In this document: positions 6,027-10,686 of the stretch, one piece after another | Numbering within the stretch: position 1 is the first letter of the stretch | Layout: every line of letters starts with the position of its first letter | DNA from: DATKWS01 sp035529435 | GTDB lineage: Bacteria; Krumholzibacteriota; Krumholzibacteriia; Krumholzibacteriales; Krumholzibacteriaceae | Direction: 5' to 3' | Assembly: GCA_035529435.1 (NCBI GenBank) | Contig: DATKWS010000066.1 | Location: 1-10,686, forward strand | DNA: 10,686 nucleotides | Translations under genes and position numbers: made by a program | The notes under the pieces: model-generated | Databases searched by the model: none | What the model saw: only the letters and a program-made list of their open reading frames with translations | What the model was told of the DNA's origin: nothing

Positions 6027-6965
6027 ATGAACCTGTCCGAACTCGATGAATACAAGGCCGCGACCGGCAGCGATCGATCCGCTGCACAAACCGCATACCA
6101 CGGGCTTCACCGCCGCTCATGGCGGAACTGGCTCCTGCTCGCGGTTGTGTCGGTCATCACCGTCACCGGGCTCGCTACCGCGATACCGCCCCTCCTCAGC
6201 AATCGCGTCATCACCCTCTGGCCGTGGGTCAATACCGAACTGATACTTCTGGTCGGCCTGTCGGTAACAATCCTCTTCTTTGTCATGTACCTGACCCAGC
6301 AGCAGCGCAGCGTTCTTGCCATGCAGAGCGCCCTGCAGGAACTCCAGGACAGGAGCAATGACCGAACGCGGCGGCACTACATGCGCCTCTTCGCCCTTCT
6401 GAATGTGAGCCGCATCATCGGGTCTGAGACCGACCTCGACGGCGTCTTCGACTGCATCACGAGCATCTGCGTTGAAACATTCTCGGGGAACCGTTCCTCC
6501 CTCATGCTGTACGACAAGGAGGCGGAGAATCTCTTCGTTCGATCGGCAAGCGGTGCGGACAGCGAGAAAATCATCGGCAGGCGGCAGAACCTCGGTGAGG
6601 GAATTGCCGGATGGGCCGCGAAGAACCGGCAGGCCCTCTTCCTATCGCGGTACGTCGACCTCACTAAATATCCCGGTCTCGACGTCGAGGACACGACGGC
6701 CCTCGCCGCCATGGTCGTCCCCATCATTGTCAGGGACGAGCTCGTCGGCGTCCTCAATGTCAGCACCAAGAACGCGGATGTCGTCTACGACGATGAGGAC
6801 CTGCGCGCGCTCCAGGTGTTCGCCGAAAATGCCGGGTCCTGCATACGCCACACAGAGCTGATCGAATGGATGCGCAAGACCATCGAACGGCTCCAGTGCG
6901 CCAATCGCGAGCGCATCCTGACCTGCGGACGAAAGCCGATCGAATCCGATGCCGAACGGTCGTAG
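6027..6965 (+). CDS. Two-helix membrane protein with GAF sensor domain
   Basis: The protein is 312 aa. It has a short cytoplasmic N-terminus, two hydrophobic helices (about 34-56 and 69-90), a Gln/Arg-rich probable coiled coil (91-120), and a GAF domain (about 135-275). GAF hallmarks include SRIIGSETDLDGVFD (128-142), NLGEGIAGWAA (188-198) and LVGVLNVSTKN (239-249). The C-terminus after about 280 is a short polar tail. No kinase, GGDEF, phosphatase, AAA+ or DNA-binding domain follows, so the output must be through a partner or through direct regulation by dimerisation. GAF ligands range from cyclic nucleotides to small metabolites and haem; none can be named here. The start at 6027 has AAGGGA eleven bases upstream. 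A GTG at 6006 in the same frame would add seven residues but places the AAGGGA inside the gene. The gene lies downstream of the sigma-54 promoter and diverges from the methyltransferase operon. Confidence 0.87.
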   Translation: MNLSELDEYKAATGSDRSAAQTAYHGLHRRSWRNWLLLAVVSVITVTGLATAIPPLLSNRVITLWPWVNTELILLVGLSVTILFFVMYLTQQQRSVLAMQSALQELQDRSNDRTRRHYMRLFALLNVSRIIGSETDLDGVFDCITSICVETFSGNRSSLMLYDKEAENLFVRSASGADSEKIIGRRQNLGEGIAGWAAKNRQALFLSRYVDLTKYPGLDVEDTTALAAMVVPIIVRDELVGVLNVSTKNADVVYDDEDLRALQVFAENAGSCIRHTELIEWMRKTIERLQCANRERILTCGRKPIESDAERS

Positions 6966-7065
6966 GCGGCATCGGGGCACGTGTCTCCCGGATTGACCGA
7001 TGATACCGAAACGCGCTACCGTATCCTCACGCTTCACAACATCCATTCAGTACAACCGGTTCGGT

Positions 7066-7071
7066 GAGGAG
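7066..7071 (+). promoter_or_regulatory. Ribosome binding site that fixes a TTG start
   Basis: GAGGAG lies seven bases before TTG at 7079. No ATG or GTG precedes the P-loop of the downstream gene in frame at a usable distance, so this site decides the start. Confidence 0.7.
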
Positions 7072-7078
7072 ATAGACA

Positions 7079-7627
7079 TTGAATGCCCGCGTCCCAATCA
7101 CGAACATCCTCGTGACGGGCCCGCCCGGGTGCGGCAAGAGCACGCTCATCCTCCGCGTATTGCGGCGCATCACGCTCCCTGCCGGTGGATTCACGACCGC
7201 CGAGATACGCGATCCGGGAGGATCGCGAACGGGATTCCGTATCACCGACCTCTCGGGCGCCGGCGGCGTGCTCGCCCATGTTTCGTTCGGGACCGGCCCC
7301 CGCGTGGGGCGCTACCGCGTCAACCTGGACGATCTCGAACGGATCGGCGCCGCCGGGATCGAGCACGCGATCGATGACACCTCCACGGTCCTCATCGTCG
7401 TCGACGAGATCGCGCGGATGGAGCTCTTTTCGGAAAGATTCAAGCGGGCGGTATCGCGGGCCCTCGATTCCCCCAAGCCGCTCCTCGGAACGATACAGAT
7501 GCGGCGGGACCCGTTCCTCGACCGGGTGCGCTCGCGGCCCGATACGACGATCATTCACATGGAGCGGGGAGGGCTCACGGACGCCGAAGAGCATATCGTC
7601 TCGGCACTCCCGTCCCTTCTCGAATAG
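7079..7627 (+). CDS. THEP1-family P-loop nucleoside triphosphatase
   Basis: This 182-aa protein has the size of the THEP1 NTPase family (NTPase_1), which hydrolyses ATP, GTP and other nucleoside triphosphates. The Walker A motif is GPPGCGKST (14-22). The family block GGFTTAEIRDPG (36-47), followed by GFRITDL (52-58), is clear. Walker B is LIVVDEIARMELFS (105-118), with Asp109 and Glu110. The start is TTG, supported by GAGGAG seven bases upstream. The gene lies 113 bp after the GAF-domain gene on the same strand. It may share its transcript, since I see no convincing promoter in the gap, although a TTGACC occurs at 6993-6998. The cellular role of bacterial THEP1 proteins is poorly defined, and no neighbour suggests one. 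The gene converges with the M49-like peptidase gene. Confidence 0.92.
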   Translation: MNARVPITNILVTGPPGCGKSTLILRVLRRITLPAGGFTTAEIRDPGGSRTGFRITDLSGAGGVLAHVSFGTGPRVGRYRVNLDDLERIGAAGIEHAIDDTSTVLIVVDEIARMELFSERFKRAVSRALDSPKPLLGTIQMRRDPFLDRVRSRPDTTIIHMERGGLTDAEEHIVSALPSLLE

Positions 7628-7630
7628 AGG

Positions 7631-7728
7631 CCGGTGTGGGGGCAAAACGGCCGGGCGCACCGGTATCCCAACATGAAGATGACCTTACCCCCTTGAAGGC
7701 CGACCTCTTTAGGAGGTTGCGCCCGGCC
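7631..7728 (+). other. Possible pseudoknotted RNA structure between convergent genes
   Basis: A perfect 11-bp inverted repeat, GGCCGGGCGCA at 7649-7659 and TGCGCCCGGCC at 7718-7728, encloses 58 nt. Inside it, CGACCTC-TTTAG-GAGGTTG (7701-7719, overlapping the outer arm by two bases) forms a second stem. GGGGG (7638-7642) outside the big stem can pair with CCCCC (7687-7691) in its loop, giving an H-type pseudoknot. CCGGTG (7631-7636) and CACCGG (7658-7663) offer a competing fold. No T-tract follows on either strand, so it is not a normal intrinsic terminator. It could be a processed 3' UTR element, a small RNA or a repeat-family member. I recognise no known RNA class. Confidence 0.3.
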
Positions 7729-7760
7729 AATCCGGGAATGCCCTCTTTATACCGCCGCAC

Positions 7761-7789
7761 CGGTCCCCGCAACGCGGAGGGGCGGACCG
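7761..7789. terminator. Stem-loop between convergent 3' ends, possible terminator
   Basis: CGGTCC (7761-7766) pairs with GGACCG (7784-7789), and an inner CCGC-AAC-GCGG hairpin lies at 7767-7777. It sits ten bases past the stop of the M49-like gene. There is no T-run on either side, so termination would be inefficient or factor assisted. Confidence 0.25.
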
Positions 7790-7799
7790 CCCGGCCGGA

Positions 7800-9494
7800 T
7801 TATCTCCCTGCGTACTCCTTCTCGATGGCGAACTGCGGCTCGATATCGACCGGTATCCCTTCCAGCTTCGAGAGCGAGGCCTTCACATCGTCGCCCATCG
7901 TACCGTACTTCTCCATGAACTTCTTCGCTCCATCGTAATCTCCGCGGGCCTGGAGCATGAGAATATCGCGGGATAATGCCTTCACCGCATCGCGTATCCG
8001 GTCCGGGTCGACGGACCACGCACCGGTGGCCTGATCCTGGACATAGGCGCCTTTTTCCTTGAAGTAGTTGAATGCGAGCATGTTGGCCCTGCCGTGCGCC
8101 GAATCGATACCAAATCGAACCGATCGGAAGAAACCGGCGAGGTAGGTCACCGCTGTTTCCTCCGTCAGGCGGCGGGGGAAGAAGCCGTCATCAATAAGAT
8201 AATATAAATTGTACTGTCCCACAACATCCGCTTTCGCCTCTTCGATCGCCGAGTGCGCCTCGCGGAGCGCCTTCTGCGCCGTCGTCTCGGTGCCGTCTTC
8301 CAGCGTTATGAAGCCGGGGCCGAGCCCGTGGGAGAACTCGTGCAGGAGAATGTGGTTGAAATAGGCGTCGAAGGTGACCCGCGGGAGCTGCTCTTTCGCA
8401 ATGAGCCGCTCGGCGATCGGCATGAGGATCTTGTCGAACTTCGCATGGCAGATGTTCCTCAGCATGACCTTCTTCGATCCCTTGGCCGCCTGGACGCGCT
8501 CGTCATTGGGAAGATTGAAGGCGAGTGTCTGCACGCCGGCCTTTGTGTCACCGGCCGAGAAGATCAGATCGACGACCGAGATCGGGGACTCGAGGCCGCG
8601 GTCGAGGTTCTTGTACCGGTCCTCGATCGGTAGGTTCTTCTCCATCTTCACGACGTACGCTTTCAGCCCGTCGAGCTTCGTGCTCTCCGCGGGATCGCGC
8701 ACGCACACGAACGCCTCGAAGGCCGCCTTGTAGTTGAAGAGGTTGTCCTCGTAGACCTCGTAGGGACCGATCGTCACGTCGATCACGTTGCCCGCGACAT
8801 CCATCCAGGCCATATCGCTCTCGAAGTAGTCGTTCGAGAAAAACGCGTCGGCGCGGGTCTCGAGGAATCGTGCGAGGGACTCGTTTTTCGTCAGGGCCGC
8901 CGCCTTCCTCAGATGATCCACGGCCTTGGCGAGAAGCTCACGGTGCTCGTCCGAGTAGGGTACCGCTTTCATGCCGCCCGCACCGTCGCGGCGTATCACG
9001 GTGAATGTCCCCTCGAAGCCCTCCCTGTCCCCCGGGTGCGCCGCGATCCACGCCCCGAACTCCTCGCGTGTCATATCGGCGGGGTAGAAGGTCGCCCCGG
9101 GCGGCTTCGGCCTGTCGGTCAATACCGGCTCGTCGGATGCGAGGCGGTCCCACGGCCCGAAGTTGATACGGAAAAACTGGATCTCCGCGGGGTCGCCGCG
9201 CTCCATGATCTGCCTGCGCATCTCTACGTTTTTGCCGCAGACCTGCCGCAGGAAAAGCTCGTCCATTATCCGTGCCGCGTAGTAGAGATTCTCGAGAACC
9301 GGGCGGTCCTCATCGGAGATGAGATTCCACGGGACATCGATCTCGACCGGCGCATAGGCCACGAGCCGTTTCTCGAGGTCCAGTGTCTGCTGTGTCTGCG
9401 CGTGCAGTGCTCCGGCGACCGGGGCGAGCACGGTACAGGACAATCCCACAATGATGCAATAGAAGAAGATAACTGGACTGATTCTGCTTTTCAT
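7800..9494 (-). CDS. Exported M49-like (dipeptidyl-peptidase III-type) zinc metallopeptidase
   Basis: This 564-aa protein begins with a basic, hydrophobic signal peptide. Cleavage is plausible near ALHA-Q, residues 29-33; Cys20 lacks a good lipobox context. The rest aligns by motif with peptidase family M49. The zinc site is H385-E386-F-S-H389, in LLHEFSHGLGPG. The second motif is E418-E419-A-K-A-D423, in AIEEAKADVVGQYNL, whose acidic residue supplies the third ligand. Classical DPP III has HELLGH with one extra residue between the histidines; this protein has the compact HExxH form. The segment YEVYEDNLFNYKAAFEAFV (246-264) is also typical of this M49-like group. It probably acts on short peptides in the periplasm or outside the cell; the substrate is unknown. 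The start at 9494 is preceded by AGGAGAGGGGG about nine bases away. It is transcribed alone from its own promoter near 9572-9600. Confidence 0.9.
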   Translation of the reverse strand: MKSRISPVIFFYCIIVGLSCTVLAPVAGALHAQTQQTLDLEKRLVAYAPVEIDVPWNLISDEDRPVLENLYYAARIMDELFLRQVCGKNVEMRRQIMERGDPAEIQFFRINFGPWDRLASDEPVLTDRPKPPGATFYPADMTREEFGAWIAAHPGDREGFEGTFTVIRRDGAGGMKAVPYSDEHRELLAKAVDHLRKAAALTKNESLARFLETRADAFFSNDYFESDMAWMDVAGNVIDVTIGPYEVYEDNLFNYKAAFEAFVCVRDPAESTKLDGLKAYVVKMEKNLPIEDRYKNLDRGLESPISVVDLIFSAGDTKAGVQTLAFNLPNDERVQAAKGSKKVMLRNICHAKFDKILMPIAERLIAKEQLPRVTFDAYFNHILLHEFSHGLGPGFITLEDGTETTAQKALREAHSAIEEAKADVVGQYNLYYLIDDGFFPRRLTEETAVTYLAGFFRSVRFGIDSAHGRANMLAFNYFKEKGAYVQDQATGAWSVDPDRIRDAVKALSRDILMLQARGDYDGAKKFMEKYGTMGDDVKASLSKLEGIPVDIEPQFAIEKEYAGR

Positions 9495-9559
9495 CTTTAT
9501 ATTCCCCCTCTCCTTTTCTCATGAAAATCGTCGATCATTATTCGCTGCTGCCTGCTCAA

Positions 9560-9587
9560 AATCCGGGGCATAGTATACACCCGGATT
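9560..9587. promoter_or_regulatory. 8+8 bp dyad centred on the -10 box, candidate operator or terminator
   Basis: AATCCGGG (9560-9567) is perfectly inverted as CCCGGATT (9580-9587), with 12 bp between that contain the -10 box of the M49-like gene. A repressor bound here would block the promoter. On the minus strand the stem is followed by a short TT extension (GGATTTTG), so it could also act as a weak terminator for the small-gene unit upstream. Confidence 0.4.
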
Positions 9588-9600
9588 CATCTACAGTAAA
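9572..9600 (-). promoter_or_regulatory. Sigma-70-type promoter of the M49-like peptidase gene
   Basis: On the minus strand TTTACT (9600-9595) and TATACT (9577-9572) are separated by exactly 17 bp. Transcription would start near 9565, giving a 5' UTR of about 70 nt that ends in the purine-rich ribosome site before 9494. Confidence 0.55.
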
Positions 9601-9776
9601 CACTTCCATGGACCGGGAGCCGGCGTGAAGAAAACGTCGCCCGGATAGCGCCAAGCCCCAGGACTATATCGCTCGGACGCGGTTGCATAGATTTCAGCTT
9701 GACCAGGAACGGAGAAGTGCTGCCGAAGCAGGTAGACGGAATCAGCGGCTTGTTGATTTCTTTGCTTGTAGCTCTT
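9591..9776 (-). pseudogene. Open frame without a start, possible frameshifted remnant
   Basis: After a TGA at 9779-9777 this frame stays open for 61 codons to a TAG at 9593-9591. It has no ATG, GTG or TTG near its beginning. Its composition is protein-like, rich in aromatic residues (for example ERYSPGAWRYPGDVFF), unlike the other two frames here. It is shifted by one base from the 91-aa gene that overlaps its start, so the two may once have been one longer gene broken by an indel. I recognise no family. The -35 box of the peptidase promoter falls in its last codons. Confidence 0.25.
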
Positions 9777-10017
9777 TCAGCCGGCGAGCGTGCTTTATGC
9801 ACGATTTCATGACCCTTTGGCTGTTTCTGTTGAGTTCGTCGAAAAATGCATCCTTGTAAATCAACTCATACTGATCCGGTGTGTCATGAAACGAGCGCCG
9901 CTCTTCCCGGTATGCATATCTGTCGTACCCGCGCTCTGGCGTCCTCAGCGAGGTTGCCTTCATAATAGCCGCAATAAGCGCGTTGTCCCGGAGAAAGTTC
10001 TCCTCGTAATAGCCCAC
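9742..10017 (-). CDS. Hypothetical 91-aa charged protein
   Basis: This small protein begins with GTG at 10017. The start is well supported: TAGGAGG, a full Shine-Dalgarno core (10028-10023), lies five bases upstream. The sequence is rich in Arg, Lys, Glu, Asp and Tyr, mostly predicted helical, with a basic C-terminus (HARRLKELQAKK, residues 76-87). No transmembrane segment, signal peptide or cysteine motif is visible. I do not recognise a family. The stop of the preceding 47-aa ORF overlaps its ribosome site, so the two are probably coupled. G+C is near one half, well below the metabolic genes to the left, which suggests separate origin. Another frame stays open past its end and could be its lost C-terminal part. 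Confidence 0.6.
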   Translation of the reverse strand: MGYYEENFLRDNALIAAIMKATSLRTPERGYDRYAYREERRSFHDTPDQYELIYKDAFFDELNRNSQRVMKSCIKHARRLKELQAKKSTSR

Positions 10018-10026
10018 GTCGACCTC

Positions 10027-10170
10027 CTAAAAGTCGAACTCCTTTAAGGACATTATATTAAACGAACCGGCACCGAGAAAGTTCCCGGCACACGCTATTG
10101 CCGATTCGGATGCCACAAAATCCGCAAGCACTGTGCCATAGGGCGGGCGAACGTGCAATCTTTTTTTCAC
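10027..10170 (-). CDS. Hypothetical 47-aa ORF, GTGA-coupled to the upstream gene
   Basis: A GTG at 10170 overlaps the TGA stop of the upstream gene as GTGA, and the TAG stop overlaps the ribosome site of the next gene. This head-to-tail packing is typical of translated genes. The peptide begins VKKRLHVRPPYG and has an alanine/glycine-rich middle with one Cys, then a hydrophilic end (SLKEFDF). A purine stretch AAGGGAG lies about 14 bases before the GTG, which is long for a ribosome site, so reinitiation would be needed. The same frame is open upstream to an ATG at 10215, giving a 62-aa alternative. It may also be the C-terminal part of the upstream protein separated by a frameshift. No family is recognised. 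Confidence 0.35.
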   Translation of the reverse strand: MKKRLHVRPPYGTVLADFVASESAIACAGNFLGAGSFNIMSLKEFDF

Positions 10171-10686
10171 AGTGTGAAGCCAAGCTCCCTTTTCCAATCC
10201 ACGCAATCGGGACACGTGCCCGATATTCTCTCGGCCCGCGAAAAGTACGATCGCCTTGTTTGATTGAAATCAGATGAGATCTGAACGAATCCGCCCTGCC
10301 CACATAACGCGCTGCAATAAACCCTTGTGCTGTCCTGATCCAACCTGACTCGTATTCCCGTCTCCCCGGCAAGGATCATCCGTGCCGGCCCCTCATCAAC
10401 CAACGCATCTCTTCTGAGAGCCCGCGCGATAAGCAATCTTGCGTCCAGAGTCGCCTGCGCTTCAAAAGCCTCATCGAGAATCACAATTGTACTACAATCA
10501 GATTTCAAAATCAAGCCCAAGCTTCCACTATACCCGAGATGGTTCCTCTTAAAGTCCCTGCTCGCGCCGCCGGGAAGAGGAGCAAGGGATATGGCATCCG
10601 TGGCCGAAATGTCCCCAAATCTGACCGAACTCGGATTCATAACCAGGATATCGGGCGTCAAACCATCGAATAGGTTTACTGTGTAT
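10167..10686 (-). CDS. Hypothetical protein, N-terminus beyond the right edge
   Basis: The frame is open from the right edge to a TGA at 10169-10167, giving 172 visible residues. A TTG at 10661 and an ATG seven codons later are possible starts. I see no ribosome site for them, and the open frame continues off the window, so I treat the gene as partial. Near the C-terminus it has a C-x3-C (YCSALC) and, 30 residues later, a C-x2-C (GTCPDC), which together could form a four-cysteine zinc site. The middle contains an alternating hydrophobic stretch (STIVILDEAF) followed by a helix rich in Arg and Ala. I do not recognise the family. It heads a run of small coupled ORFs in a lower-GC block. Confidence 0.55.
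   Translation of the reverse strand, partial: YTVNLFDGLTPDILVMNPSSVRFGDISATDAISLAPLPGGASRDFKRNHLGYSGSLGLILKSDCSTIVILDEAFEAQATLDARLLIARALRRDALVDEGPARMILAGETGIRVRLDQDSTRVYCSALCGQGGFVQISSDFNQTRRSYFSRAERISGTCPDCVDWKRELGFTL

Noticed and set aside
10161..10170. Programmed slippage on the A7 run between the partial gene and the 47-aa ORF
   Set aside because: In the upstream frame the TGA comes before the A-run, so ribosomes would stop before slipping. A GTGA reinitiation overlap explains the arrangement better.
1..10686. CRISPR arrays, tRNA or rRNA genes, insertion sequences
   Set aside because: I saw no regularly spaced repeats, no cloverleaf or rRNA sequence, and no transposase. Only short dyads and the right-end block suggest anything mobile.

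Overview
The window comes from a GC-rich bacterium. Most genes look about two-thirds G+C or higher; the last kilobase is nearer one half. The gene content points to corrinoid-dependent one-carbon metabolism of the kind common in anaerobes. One promoter has an excellent sigma-54 (-24/-12) form. No rRNA, tRNA or phylogenetic marker is present, so I do not assign a phylum.

Minus strand, 5409 down to 1: a tight six-gene operon. In transcription order it encodes a corrinoid-binding protein (4759-5409), a homocysteine S-methyltransferase (3788-4690), a stand-alone B12-dependent methionine synthase activation-domain protein (3000-3704), an MttB-superfamily methylamine/betaine:corrinoid methyltransferase without a pyrrolysine codon (1479-2942), an isochorismatase-fold cysteine hydrolase (822-1475), and a thioredoxin-reductase-like flavoprotein lacking the CxxC active site (820 to beyond the left edge). 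Together these look like a methionine synthase (MetH) taken apart into separate proteins. The folate-binding methyl-donor module is absent and an MttB-type donor enzyme takes its place. The flavoprotein is a plausible electron source for cobalamin reactivation. The inferred pathway is: quaternary amine methyl group -> corrinoid protein -> homocysteine -> methionine. This is the most interesting system in the window.

Divergent control region, 5410-6026: the operon leader (about 280 nt) holds at least three perfect 6-bp hairpins below a TATAAT box. On the other side, TGGCAC-N5-TTGC forms a sigma-54 promoter, with a cluster of dyads and repeats upstream that could be activator sites.

Plus strand, 6027-7627: a two-helix membrane protein with a GAF sensor domain and no output domain, followed by a THEP1-type P-loop NTPase with a TTG start. 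The convergent gap 7628-7799 contains an 11-bp perfect inverted repeat with an internal hairpin and a possible pseudoknot.

Minus strand, 9494-7800: an exported M49-like (dipeptidyl-peptidase III-type) zinc peptidase with a good sigma-70 promoter. An 8+8 bp dyad is centred on its -10 box.

Right end, 9591-10686 (minus strand): a lower-GC block of small, tightly spaced genes with no recognisable function. It holds a truncated C-terminal part of a larger protein, a 47-aa ORF overlapping it by GTGA, a 91-aa protein with a strong ribosome site, and an open frame without a start that may be a frameshifted remnant. It looks like acquired or decaying DNA.
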